A stretch of DNA of 64,000 nt from Variovorax atrisoli 110B (GCF_000382045.1 NZ_KB907457.1:62001-126000); one strand, 5' to 3'. Positions 16,483 through 24,521 are shown, counted from the first letter of the stretch. Translations and numbers: made by a program. The notes: generated from the letters alone by a model not told the origin.

Positions 16483-16545
16483 CCGGCGACTAACGTTCGA
16501 TGTGAGGAGAACATGGCTGGATGTACTCACATCTGCATTCGCCGG
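16483..16545 (-). ncRNA. Y-RNA-like module E, minimal stem-loop
   Basis: 63 nt on the minus strand, starting 65 nt after the rsr stop. The ends pair perfectly as CCGGCGA/TCGCCGG, then GATGTGAG/CTCACATC (8 bp). It has the shared CGAATGCAG motif on the 5' side and TTAGTCGC on the 3' side. It lacks any T-arm or D-arm sequence, so it would be only the Ro-binding stem plus a loop. Confidence 0.65.
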
Positions 16546-16610
16546 ACGACGACATCTATCAATTCGTGGGAGGAGTACCACGAGCCGAGCCCGCGGCACT
16601 CTCCTGTCCT

Positions 16611-18164
16611 TCAGATCGAGGTTTCCTCGATCACACCCACCCAGTGGTCGGCGCCCAGGCCACCCGCGGCATACACCGCCAGCAGCTTGAACACTTCATC
16701 GCTGAAGCCGCCGATGTTCAGCACATCGTCGCGCTCCTGCGCCTGGGTAGTCGCATAAGGCTGGATGTCGATGCACACCATCCGCGCCTTCGGGTTGCGC
16801 TTCTTGAACGCCGCCCATTCCTGCATGGTGGCGGTACCGCGGCCGCGTGCGGGGTCTGCCCACGACTCGTTGTCCGATACCAGCACCACCAGGTCGGCTT
16901 GCGCCTTCTCGCGGTTCAGCAATGCCAGCGGCGCGCTGCACGAGGTCCCGCCGCCGCCTACCGCCGCCAGCTTGGCCGCGTTGGTCATCACCGAATCGCG
17001 AGGATTCAGTTGCAGCGAAACCACCTTCGTCTCGAAGGGCAGCACGCGCGCATCGGCATTGCGGCGCAGCATGGCGGCAGCCACCAGCGCAGCCACGTCG
17101 ATGCATCGCACCGTCGAGGTCGCCGAACCGCGGTGCCCCGTCACCGACGAGCTCATCGAGCCCGACACGTCCGGACACACCACCACGCGGCCCTCGAACT
17201 CCGGCACGTTGGCCAGCGCGAGTTCCATCGCGTCCTGCAGCGCTTCCTTCACCACATGCGGCACATCGGCACCGGCAGCCTTCCAGGCCGCCATCAGCTG
17301 GTACGGCAATACACGAGCCTTGGCCACCGCCTGCGGATCACGCAGCTTGGCAGCCACTGCTTCGGCAAGGCCGGGCAGTGCGAACACGCCGTGGCGGGCG
17401 AAGGTGTTCAGGTTCTGACGCACCATCTGCCACGAACCGCGCTGCGCAATCTGCGCCCACGCATGCTTGTCCAGCTCCAGTGCGGTCAGCATCTGGAACG
17501 GCACATCCGGAACCTCTTGCGCACGGTCACGCTTGAAGCGCTCGAAGGCCTGAGTCACCGGAGGCAGCGCCTCCAGCGCATACGGACGATCGATCAGCCA
17601 TGCGAACCATGCGGCGCGCCAGGCCTCGACGGGCTTGGGGTGAACCATCTTCACCACATCGGCCAGCGACGGCGTGTTGCCCACGGCAGCGTTCAGCAGC
17701 TGAGCCTCGGTCGCCTCGAGCAGCCATTGCTGCACCAGCTTCTTCGGACGCGTACCCAGGGACTTGCGGCCCACCGCGCCGGATCGCAGCATCTGCGCGA
17801 AGTTGCGCAGCATCTTGCCGTTGTCGACCACGCGGCCGAACACCTTGGGGAGCAGCGACACGTCGCGCACCGCCAGCGTGGCGGCCAGCAGCGCCGGCAT
17901 GTCCTTCATGTGGCCTGCGCGGCGGGCATACACGGCGGTCTTCGCCACGAACAATGGATCGATCTCGCGAGCGAGGGCCAGCACGGCGTCCAGTTGGTCC
18001 TGGGCCTGTGCGTGGAACGTGTTGTTCAGGCAGCCGGTGGCAGCGAGCTGCGCCAGACGATGCTTGGGGGACAGCGCATAGGCGGCGCCGCCGGCTTCGT
18101 TGCGGGCATCGGCAGCGGGTTGCAGGGCACCGCGCAGCGTCTGGAAGAGTTGAAGGTTGGCCAT
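16611..18164 (-). CDS. rsr: Ro60-like TROVE domain protein (Rsr)
   Basis: A 517-residue protein. Residues ~10-320 are a HEAT-repeat TROVE ring ('KTAVYARRAGHMKDMPALLAATLAV', 'RDPQAVAKARVLPYQLMAAW'). Residues ~325-500 are a von Willebrand A domain with a complete MIDAS (DVSGSMS: Asp332, Ser334, Ser336). This is the bacterial orthologue of the Ro60 autoantigen. It binds Y RNAs and misfolded RNAs and can hand them to nucleases. A strong AAGGAGAAG ribosome site and a perfect sigma-54 promoter (18224-18239) precede it. It is the first gene of the RtcR-controlled operon. Confidence 0.95.
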   Translation of the reverse strand: MANLQLFQTLRGALQPAADARNEAGGAAYALSPKHRLAQLAATGCLNNTFHAQAQDQLDAVLALAREIDPLFVAKTAVYARRAGHMKDMPALLAATLAVRDVSLLPKVFGRVVDNGKMLRNFAQMLRSGAVGRKSLGTRPKKLVQQWLLEATEAQLLNAAVGNTPSLADVVKMVHPKPVEAWRAAWFAWLIDRPYALEALPPVTQAFERFKRDRAQEVPDVPFQMLTALELDKHAWAQIAQRGSWQMVRQNLNTFARHGVFALPGLAEAVAAKLRDPQAVAKARVLPYQLMAAWKAAGADVPHVVKEALQDAMELALANVPEFEGRVVVCPDVSGSMSSSVTGHRGSATSTVRCIDVAALVAAAMLRRNADARVLPFETKVVSLQLNPRDSVMTNAAKLAAVGGGGTSCSAPLALLNREKAQADLVVLVSDNESWADPARGRGTATMQEWAAFKKRNPKARMVCIDIQPYATTQAQERDDVLNIGGFSDEVFKLLAVYAAGGLGADHWVGVIEETSI

Positions 18165-18223
18165 GCGACTTCTCCTTGTTCGGTTCTTTTTTGTCGGTTG
18201 TTTTCTTGAGTTGCGATCCTTAT

Positions 18224-18239
18224 TGCAACGGGTGTGCCA
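18224..18239 (-). promoter_or_regulatory. Sigma-54 promoter of the rsr-Y RNA-rtcB operon
   Basis: The minus strand reads TGGCAC-ACCCG-TTGCA, a complete match to the -24/-12 consensus. The expected transcription start is near 18212, leaving a ~48-nt leader before rsr. RtcR, encoded divergently, is a sigma-54 activator, which fits. Confidence 0.9.
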
Positions 18240-18256
18240 GCGTTCAGCCTCCTGGT

Positions 18257-18315
18257 GATTGATCTTTCCAAGCCATTGATTTGATTGAGTTTTTTCTAAT
18301 CAGACACGATCAATC
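18257..18315. promoter_or_regulatory. Candidate RtcR upstream activating site (inverted repeat)
   Basis: GATTGATC at 18257-18264 and GATCAATC at 18308-18315 are an exact 8-bp inverted pair 43 bp apart. They lie in the AT-rich gap between the sigma-54 promoter and rtcR, 20-90 bp upstream of the promoter, which is the usual place for enhancer sites. Assignment to RtcR is inference. Confidence 0.45.
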
Positions 18316-18348
18316 GCCTCTTACCATCTTTCCCAACTGATCATTTCC

Positions 18349-18374
18349 TATAATTTTGGATAGCCATTTATCCA
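18349..18374 (+). promoter_or_regulatory. rtcR -10 box and start-codon-proximal hairpin
   Basis: TATAAT at 18349-18354 is a perfect -10 box without a clear -35. Directly after it TTTGGATA (18355-18362) and TATCCAAA (18369-18376) form an 8-bp inverted repeat around GCCATT. The second arm runs into the first base of the rtcR ATG, and there is no Shine-Dalgarno sequence. It may be an autoregulatory operator or an mRNA hairpin limiting translation. Confidence 0.55.
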
Positions 18375-18375
18375 A

Positions 18376-19986
18376 ATGAAGAAGAAACCCATCGTCGTCA
18401 TCGGCTTCCTCGGCACCCAGCTCGACGCCGGCCAGGGCGCGGGCCGCTGGAACAAGTGGCGACCCACCGTCTCGCTCGCGCAGCACGAAGACATGGTCGT
18501 CTCGCGCATGGAGCTGCTCTACACGCTGCGGCACAAGGCGCTGGCCGAGGTGGTGAAGGCCGACATCGCCACCGTGTCGCCCGAGACCACGGTCAACCTC
18601 GTGCCGCTCGACCTCGCCGACCCGTGGGACTTCGGCGAGGTCTACACGCGCCTTTACGACTGGGCGCGCGGCTACAGCTTCGATACCGAGCGCGAGCAGT
18701 ACTGGACCCACATCACCACCGGCACGCACGTCGCGCAAATCTGCATGTTCCTGCTGTCCGAATCGCGCGTGGTGCCCGGCGTGCTCGCGCAGACATCGCC
18801 GCCGAAGAAGCAGCGCGAGGGCGAGGCCGGCAAGTGCACGCTGATCGACCTCGACCTCTCGCGCTACGACGTGATCGCGCGGCGCTTCGACGCGGAGCAG
18901 CGCGACGCAGTCGCCTTCCTCAAGAGCGGCATCGCCACGCGCAACGCGCGCTTCAACGCGCTGATCGACGAGATCGAGCGCGTCGCCGTGCGCTCGCGCG
19001 CGCCCATCCTGCTGGTGGGGCCGACGGGCGCGGGCAAGTCGTTCCTGGCACGGCGCATGTTCGAGCTGAAGCAGTCGCGCCACCAGATGACGGGCCCGTT
19101 CGTCGAAGTGAACTGCGCGACGCTGCGCGGCGACGGCGCGGCCTCCACGCTCTTCGGCCACAAGAAGGGCTCGTTCACCGGTGCCGCCGCCGACCGCGCG
19201 GGCCTGCTGCGCACCGCGCACCAGGGCGCACTCTTCCTCGACGAGATCGGCGAGCTCGGCCTCGACGAGCAGGCGATGCTGCTGAAGGCCATCGAGGAGA
19301 AGCGCTTCTTCCCCGTGGGCGCCGACAAGGAGGTGGAAAGCGACTTCCAGCTGATCGCCGGCACCAACCGTGACCTGCGCAGCGACGTCGCCGAGGGCCG
19401 CTTCCGCGAAGACCTGTTCGCGCGCATCAACCTCTGGACCTACGACCTGCCCGGCCTCGCGAAACGACCGGAGGACATCGAACCCAACGTCGACCATCTG
19501 CTGGCCCTCCATGCCGCCGAGAACAACCGCGTGGTGCGCTTCAACGCCGAGGCGCGCGCCGCCTACCTGCGCTTCGCGCAAAGCGGCGAGGCGATCTGGA
19601 GCGGCAACTTCCGCGACCTCTCGGCCAGCGTGACGCGGCTGGCCACGCTGGCCGACGGCGGGCGCATCCCGGTCGCGCTGGTGGAAGCCGAGATCGCGCG
19701 GCTGCGTTGGCTGTGGAAGCACGCGGGCACCGCGCCGCCCACAACCGAAGGCGTGGATCTCGATGCCCTGCTCGGCGAGGAACGCAGCGCAGCGCTCGAC
19801 CTGTTCGACCGCCTGCAGCTCGAGGCGGTGGTGCGCGTCTGCCGTCAGTCGCGCAGCCTGTCGGACGCGGGTCGCCAGCTCTTCCAGGCTTCGCGCGCGC
19901 AACGCAGCGTGGTGAACGACGCCGACCGGCTTCGCAAGTACCTCGCCAAGCACGGCCTGGAATGGGGCCGGATCGCCAACGCCTGA
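18376..19986 (+). CDS. rtcR: RNA-repair transcriptional activator RtcR
   Basis: A 536-residue regulator. Residues ~1-165 are the CARF-type sensor domain ('VVIGFLGTQLDAG...', 'HITTGTHVAQICMFLL'), which in RtcR binds RNA ends with 2',3'-cyclic phosphate. Residues ~185-420 are a sigma-54-interacting AAA+ domain with Walker A GPTGAGKS (215-222), GSFTGA (265-270, a variant of GAFTGA) and 'LFLDEIGEL' Walker B. The C-terminus is a DNA-binding helix-turn-helix. It should activate the divergent rsr operon through the sigma-54 promoter. Two RNA-related genes follow on the same strand. Confidence 0.95.
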   Translation: MKKKPIVVIGFLGTQLDAGQGAGRWNKWRPTVSLAQHEDMVVSRMELLYTLRHKALAEVVKADIATVSPETTVNLVPLDLADPWDFGEVYTRLYDWARGYSFDTEREQYWTHITTGTHVAQICMFLLSESRVVPGVLAQTSPPKKQREGEAGKCTLIDLDLSRYDVIARRFDAEQRDAVAFLKSGIATRNARFNALIDEIERVAVRSRAPILLVGPTGAGKSFLARRMFELKQSRHQMTGPFVEVNCATLRGDGAASTLFGHKKGSFTGAAADRAGLLRTAHQGALFLDEIGELGLDEQAMLLKAIEEKRFFPVGADKEVESDFQLIAGTNRDLRSDVAEGRFREDLFARINLWTYDLPGLAKRPEDIEPNVDHLLALHAAENNRVVRFNAEARAAYLRFAQSGEAIWSGNFRDLSASVTRLATLADGGRIPVALVEAEIARLRWLWKHAGTAPPTTEGVDLDALLGEERSAALDLFDRLQLEAVVRVCRQSRSLSDAGRQLFQASRAQRSVVNDADRLRKYLAKHGLEWGRIANA

Positions 19987-20002
19987 GCTATCCTCCGCCG
20001 CC

Positions 20003-20548
20003 ATGGCCATCTCCGCATTCGCCGTGAAGGTTCCCGCCGCCGAGCCCATGGTGGGCGACCTGCGCCGGCTCTACGACGCCACCTCGGCCCTTGGCGTGCC
20101 CGCACACATCACGGTGCTCGTTCCATTCATGGACCCGGCGCGCATCACGCCGGAAGTCCTGGAGCGTGCCCGACAGGCCCTGAGCCGAACACCATCGTTC
20201 TCCTTCGCACTGAACAAGGTCGGGCGTTTTCCGGAAACCGCGTATCTCGCACCTGAGCCGGCGGCACCATTCATCGAGATGACGCTGGCGCTCGTGGAAG
20301 CGTTTCCCGAATTTCCGCCGTACGGTGGCGAGCACGACAGCGTCGTTCCGCATCTGTCTGTGGCGCACGGCAAGGCGCTCGATGCAGATGCGGCGGCGGA
20401 CGAACTCCGAGCGCGCCTGGCCGCATCGGGAGCTGTGCATGCGGCCTGCATCGAGATCGCGCTGATCGAGAACTCGACAGGCAAGTGGCGCGACATGCAC
20501 GTCTTTCATCTGCGGCGTGCAGCCTCGTTCTTGCCCTCCATCCAATAA
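20003..20548 (+). CDS. 2H phosphoesterase (2'-5' RNA ligase superfamily)
   Basis: A 181-residue protein with the two catalytic motifs of 2H phosphoesterases: HIT (His35-x-Thr37) and HLS (His117-x-Ser119). Members act on 2'-5' linkages or on 2',3'-cyclic phosphates at RNA ends. It starts 16 bases after rtcR on the same strand, so it is probably cotranscribed with it. A role in processing RNA ends alongside RtcA and RtcB is plausible. ThpR-like housekeeping function is the alternative. Confidence 0.85.
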   Translation: MAISAFAVKVPAAEPMVGDLRRLYDATSALGVPAHITVLVPFMDPARITPEVLERARQALSRTPSFSFALNKVGRFPETAYLAPEPAAPFIEMTLALVEAFPEFPPYGGEHDSVVPHLSVAHGKALDADAAADELRARLAASGAVHAACIEIALIENSTGKWRDMHVFHLRRAASFLPSIQ

Positions 20549-20557
20549 GAACAACAC

Positions 20558-21136
20558 ATGCCAGAAATCTACATAAGCACCGACGTCGAATCCGACGGCC
20601 CCATACCGGGCCCGAATTCGATGCTCAGCTTCGGCTCGGCCGCCTACACGGCCGACAAGCAACTCGTCTCCACCTTCAGCGCCAACCTGCACACGCTGCC
20701 CGGCGCTCAGGCCGACCCCAAGACCGCCGCATGGTGGAAGACCCAGCCCGAGGCCTGGGCCGCGTGCCGCGCCGACCTGCAGGACCCGGCCCACGCCATG
20801 AAGAACTACGTGAGCTGGCTCAAGGGCCTGAACGCGCGGCCGGTGTTCGTCGCGTACCCGGCGGGCTTCGACTTTCTCTTCGTCTACTGGTACCTGATGC
20901 GCTTCGCGGGCGAGAGCCCGTTCAGCCACTCGGCACTCGACGTGAAGTCGTTCGCGATGGCGATGCTGAAGCTCGACTACCGCGACAGCACCAAGCGCGC
21001 CATGCCGCGCCGCTGGTTCGACGCCGGACTGCCGCACACGCACGTGGCGCTCGACGATGCCATCGAGCAGGGGGCGCTGTTCTGCAACATGCTTGCGGAA
21101 AGCCGCGCGGCTGTCGCCGGCGGGAAGCCCGCATGA
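20558..21136 (+). CDS. DEDD-family 3'-5' exonuclease
   Basis: A 192-residue protein with a DEDDh exonuclease layout: Asp9 and Glu11 in 'STDVESDG', an Asp in 'AGFDFLFVYW', and 'HVALDDA' for the last His/Asp pair. It starts 9 bases after the 2H phosphoesterase. RNase T and oligoribonuclease belong to this superfamily, so RNA-end trimming is plausible. DNA as substrate cannot be excluded. The stop overlaps the start of the next gene (ATGA), suggesting coupling. Confidence 0.8.
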   Translation: MPEIYISTDVESDGPIPGPNSMLSFGSAAYTADKQLVSTFSANLHTLPGAQADPKTAAWWKTQPEAWAACRADLQDPAHAMKNYVSWLKGLNARPVFVAYPAGFDFLFVYWYLMRFAGESPFSHSALDVKSFAMAMLKLDYRDSTKRAMPRRWFDAGLPHTHVALDDAIEQGALFCNMLAESRAAVAGGKPA

Positions 21137-21993
21137 AGGGCGGCGCGATGCGTCGCTGGTTCGGAAGGCTGGCGATGTGCGCCTTGCCGCTCTTGCTGGG
21201 CGGCTGCGTGCAGTCGTTGTTCTATTACCCCGACAGCGTTCGCTACGAGACGCCCGAGGCGCTGGGCATGCGCTACGAGAACGTGCAGTTCACCAGCGCC
21301 GACGGCACGCGCCTGAGCGGCTGGTTCCTGCCCGCGGAGAACCGCCAGGACCCGAGGGAAGCCAAGGGCACGGTGGTGCATTTCCACGGCAACGCGCAGA
21401 ACATGAGCACGCACTGGCGCTTCGTGGCCTGGCTGCCCAAGCGGGACTACAACGTGTTCGTGTTCGACTACCGCGGCTACGGCCAGTCGGAAGGCAAGCC
21501 CGAGCCCAAGGGCGTGTTCGAGGACTCCAACGCGGCGCTGAACTACGTGCGCTCGCGCAAGGACGTCGACCCCGAGCGGCTTTTCGTCTTCGGCCAGAGC
21601 CTGGGCGGCACCAACGCGATCGCGGTGGTGGGCTCGGGCAACCGCGCGGGCGTGAAGGCCGCAGCCATCGAGTCGACCTTCTATTCCTATTCGGCGATCG
21701 CCAACGAGAAACTCAGCGGCGCAGGCCTGCTGGTGAACGACGACTACGCGGCATCGAAGTACGTGGCGGCCATATCGCCGATTCCGCTGCTGCTGATCCA
21801 CGGCACGGCGGACCAGGTGATCCCGATCTCGCACTCCAGGCGGCTGCTGGCCGACGCGCGCGAGCCCAAGCGGCTGATCGAGGTGCCGAGCGCCGCGCAT
21901 CTCGAGCCGATGACGGCCCTGCGCTACGGCTCGGCCTACCGCAAGGCGCTGACCGAGTTCTTCGAGTCGGCACTCCATCCGCTGCAGCAATGA
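21133..21993 (+). CDS. Alpha/beta-hydrolase lipoprotein
   Basis: A 286-residue protein with a lipoprotein signal (LLLGGC lipobox at residues ~20-25) and an alpha/beta-hydrolase fold: oxyanion region 'VVHFHGNAQN', nucleophile elbow GQSLGG, 'IHGTADQVI' acid and 'AAHLEP' histidine. It resembles the YfhR/ABHD13-like serine hydrolases. It would act at a periplasm-facing membrane. The start overlaps the exonuclease stop. An internal ATG at 21148 is also possible. The substrate is unknown. Confidence 0.85.
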   Translation: MKGGAMRRWFGRLAMCALPLLLGGCVQSLFYYPDSVRYETPEALGMRYENVQFTSADGTRLSGWFLPAENRQDPREAKGTVVHFHGNAQNMSTHWRFVAWLPKRDYNVFVFDYRGYGQSEGKPEPKGVFEDSNAALNYVRSRKDVDPERLFVFGQSLGGTNAIAVVGSGNRAGVKAAAIESTFYSYSAIANEKLSGAGLLVNDDYAASKYVAAISPIPLLLIHGTADQVIPISHSRRLLADAREPKRLIEVPSAAHLEPMTALRYGSAYRKALTEFFESALHPLQQ

Positions 21994-22003
21994 GACGACG
22001 GCC

Positions 22004-22963
22004 ATGAGGCATTTCGACGAAGCCGCCACCCGCGCGCCACTGTCCTTCGACCGGCTGGTTCCTGCGCTGCGCGCGGCCTTCGCCGCCGGGGCGCAGGTGC
22101 CGCCGCGCCACGTGCACGTCATCGAGACCGAGGCGGGCAACGGCGACGGCGGCACGCGCAAGGGCACCGTGCTCATCATGCCGGCGTGGAGCGACGCCGG
22201 CTTCCTGGGTATCAAGACGATCAACATCTTCCCGGCCAACAGCGAGCACGGCCTGCCCGGCCTGCACGCGACCTATGTGCTCTACGACGCGCGCACCGGC
22301 GTGCCGCTGGCGATGATGGACGGCAACGAGATCACCGCCCGGCGCACGGCCGCCGCCTCGGCGCTGGGTGCGTCGTTCCTGGCGCGAACCGACGCTCGCC
22401 GGCTGCTGGTGCTGGGCACCGGCCGCATCGCGCGCATGCTGCCGGCCGCGCATGCGAGCGTGCGCCCCATCGACGAACTGTGGGTGTGGAACCACCGGCC
22501 CGAAGGCGCGCAAGCGCTGGCCGCTCAGTGGCGCGCCGAAGGCTGGAACGCGCGCGCGGCACCGGACCTCGAAGCCGCGGTGCGGCAGGCCGACATCGTG
22601 AGCTGCGCGACCCTGGCCACCTCGCCCCTCGTGCGCGGCGAGTGGCTGGCTCCGGGCTCGCACCTCGACCTGATCGGCAGCTTCACCCCCGCGATGCGGG
22701 AAGCCGACGCGAGGTGCTTCGACGGCGCCCTGACCTGGGTCGACACCGACGAGGCGCTGCAGAAGGCCGGCGACCTGCTGGACGCGATGGCCGCCGGAAC
22801 GCTGCGCAAGGAGGAAGTGCGCGGCACGCTGGCCGCGCTGTGCCGCGGGGAGCGCCCGGGCCGCTCGGACGACGCCGAACGAACCGTATTCAAGGCCGTC
22901 GGCAGCGCACTCGAGGATCTCACCGCCGCCACACTCGTGTGGCAGGCGGGCAACGCCGGCTAA
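22004..22963 (+). CDS. Ornithine cyclodeaminase / mu-crystallin family protein
   Basis: A 319-residue NAD(P)-dependent enzyme. Motifs include 'GFLGIKTINIFPANSEHGLPGLHATYVLYDARTG' split across the substrate domain, 'EITARRTAAASALGASFLAR', and the Rossmann 'LVLGTGRIARML'. Family members include ornithine cyclodeaminase, alanine dehydrogenase and delta-1-pyrroline-2-carboxylate reductase. The sequence alone does not fix which. It starts 10 bases after the hydrolase and is probably the end of that transcript. A 9-bp hairpin overlaps its stop codon. Confidence 0.88.
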   Translation: MRHFDEAATRAPLSFDRLVPALRAAFAAGAQVPPRHVHVIETEAGNGDGGTRKGTVLIMPAWSDAGFLGIKTINIFPANSEHGLPGLHATYVLYDARTGVPLAMMDGNEITARRTAAASALGASFLARTDARRLLVLGTGRIARMLPAAHASVRPIDELWVWNHRPEGAQALAAQWRAEGWNARAAPDLEAAVRQADIVSCATLATSPLVRGEWLAPGSHLDLIGSFTPAMREADARCFDGALTWVDTDEALQKAGDLLDAMAAGTLRKEEVRGTLAALCRGERPGRSDDAERTVFKAVGSALEDLTAATLVWQAGNAG

Positions 22964-22979
22964 GCCTTACGGCTTAGCC
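22958..22979 (+). terminator. Perfect 9-bp hairpin over the stop codon
   Basis: GGCTAAGCC-TTAC-GGCTTAGCC. The stop TAA lies in the first arm. No T-run follows, so it may act as an RNA-stabilising or Rho-linked structure rather than a classic intrinsic terminator. Confidence 0.55.
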
Positions 22980-23109
22980 CAGGTTGTCTTCTCCTACATC
23001 TGGATACGTCATGTAGCTAATAGCGAACATGGCGCATCGCAGTTAATGTGCTCCCATCATCAAAACCGGGGGCTTGAGGCGCTCCCACCATCGAACCGGG
23101 GAGCACGCC

Positions 23110-23340
23110 ATGCTGAGCACTGAACACAAAGCCAACATCCTGCGCAAGGCCGGGTACGCCGTGCCCGCGATCCCCGGGAGCGCCAGCAGCCCCTACCAGA
23201 CGGTCCAGTGCTGGGCCAAGGCGATCGAGACGCTCTACGTGACGTACGCCGCGAGCCGCGCCGCCAAGAGCCTGCGCGACGCGGAGGAAGCCCGGATGCT
23301 GGCCCTGCTGCAGATGCGCTCGGCCAGGGCCCTGGCCTGA
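23110..23340 (+). CDS. Small hypothetical protein
   Basis: A 76-residue protein starting MLSTEHKANILRKAGY, preceded by a GGGGAG ribosome site. It is mainly helical with basic residues, has no signal peptide and no motif I recognise. Codon use fits the surrounding coding DNA. The ~110 bp before it hold no other feature. Confidence 0.55.
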   Translation: MLSTEHKANILRKAGYAVPAIPGSASSPYQTVQCWAKAIETLYVTYAASRAAKSLRDAEEARMLALLQMRSARALA

Positions 23341-23392
23341 AGCTCAGGCCTGTTCCAACCCGGTCAGCGCCGGCACGGCGCGCCGCTCGGCT

Positions 23393-23755
23393 TCAGGGTT
23401 TCTTCTGCTTCTCGGGCGCGTCGTTGCTGCCGCCGCGCGACAGCTGGCCTGCCTTCATCGCCTCCCGATTGGCCGCCCGGCGCTTGGCCGTCGCGGCGCG
23501 GCGTTCTTCCCTCGACATCCGGGGCGCGGTCGTCGCCCGGACCTCACCCTCCTGCATCTGCGGTCCGCGCGCCGCGGCGGCGCCTTCGGCGCGGCGTTCC
23601 TTGCGAGCCTCGGCGCGCTCCGCCTTGGTGGTGGGCGCGGTAGGCCGGGCCTTGCCCTGGGAGGGATCCGCTTCGCCCGAGGACTGGGCGGACGCCACCT
23701 GCACGACCATCATCTGAGCCAGGGCCAGGCAAGCCGGCACGAGCATTTTTTTCAT
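23393..23755 (-). CDS. Small secreted basic protein
   Basis: A 120-residue protein with an N-terminal signal peptide (MKKMLVPACLALAQMMVVQVASA). The mature part is highly charged with many Arg/Lys/Glu/Ala runs ('KAERAEARKERRAEG', 'MSREERRAATAKRRAANREA') and is probably extended or coiled-coil in the periplasm. No enzyme motif is visible. It stands convergent with the 23110 gene. Confidence 0.6.
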   Translation of the reverse strand: MKKMLVPACLALAQMMVVQVASAQSSGEADPSQGKARPTAPTTKAERAEARKERRAEGAAAARGPQMQEGEVRATTAPRMSREERRAATAKRRAANREAMKAGQLSRGGSNDAPEKQKKP

Positions 23756-23854
23756 TGCGATGACCTTTCAGCACCCGCAAAGGCACGGGGCGGGGGCATT
23801 GTGGTCAGGGTGCGGGGGCAGTGTCCACGCGGGCAACCCGAATGCCGATGGAGT

Positions 23855-24463
23855 TCAGTCCGTGCGCCGGCGGTCGCTCAGGTAGGCCAGGACCAGCCTG
23901 ACGAGCTCGGACCGCATCGCGGGAGCATCCAGGTCGCCGCGACGCGCCGCCGAGTGGACGGCCCCCTCGACCGCCGACGAGAGCATGCGGGCGGCGATGT
24001 CGGCGTCGGCGCTTTCTCTTTCTGCCGGCTCTCGGCTTTCCGCGACCAGGGCGCGGTAACGCCGCTGGTATTCCGCCTCGAACTCGGGATAGCTCGAACG
24101 CGCGGCCAGCGGCACTTCGTCGACGAGCACGCGATGCAGGGCCTGATCGACCGAATGGGCCGCGATGACGCCATCGACGAAGCGCTCCACGCGGCGCGGG
24201 AACGTGGCCGCGGGATCGCCCTCTTCGTCGCAACGGCCCAGCGCCGCGAGCACCTCGTCGAGGTGGCGCTGGCGTATCGCCTCGGCGATGGCCAGCTTGT
24301 CCGGGAAGTACTGGTAGAGCGAGCCGACGCTGACGCCCGCCACCGCCGCGATCTCGTTGGTGGTGAAGCGCGCCCATCCGCGGCGCGCCAGAACGCGAGT
24401 TGCGGCCTCGACGATCGCGTCCACCGTGACGCGCGAACGCTGCTGCCGGGGCGCTTTGCGCAT
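23855..24463 (-). CDS. TetR-family transcriptional regulator
   Basis: A 202-residue regulator with an N-terminal TetR DNA-binding domain ('IVEAATRVLARRGWARFTTN', 'AGVSVGSLYQYFPDK', residues ~15-60) and a helical ligand domain with a 'RVERFVDGVIAAH' segment typical of the C-terminal TetR_C type. It is divergent from the DinB gene across 109 bp that contain an inverted repeat (24522-24537), the likely operator for one or both genes. Confidence 0.9.
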   Translation of the reverse strand: MRKAPRQQRSRVTVDAIVEAATRVLARRGWARFTTNEIAAVAGVSVGSLYQYFPDKLAIAEAIRQRHLDEVLAALGRCDEEGDPAATFPRRVERFVDGVIAAHSVDQALHRVLVDEVPLAARSSYPEFEAEYQRRYRALVAESREPAERESADADIAARMLSSAVEGAVHSAARRGDLDAPAMRSELVRLVLAYLSDRRRTD

Positions 24464-24521
24464 GGTCCTGCGCTGTGGGGGAATGCGAGTACCCAAGTTC
24501 GAGGCTCCACTCAAGAATGGG

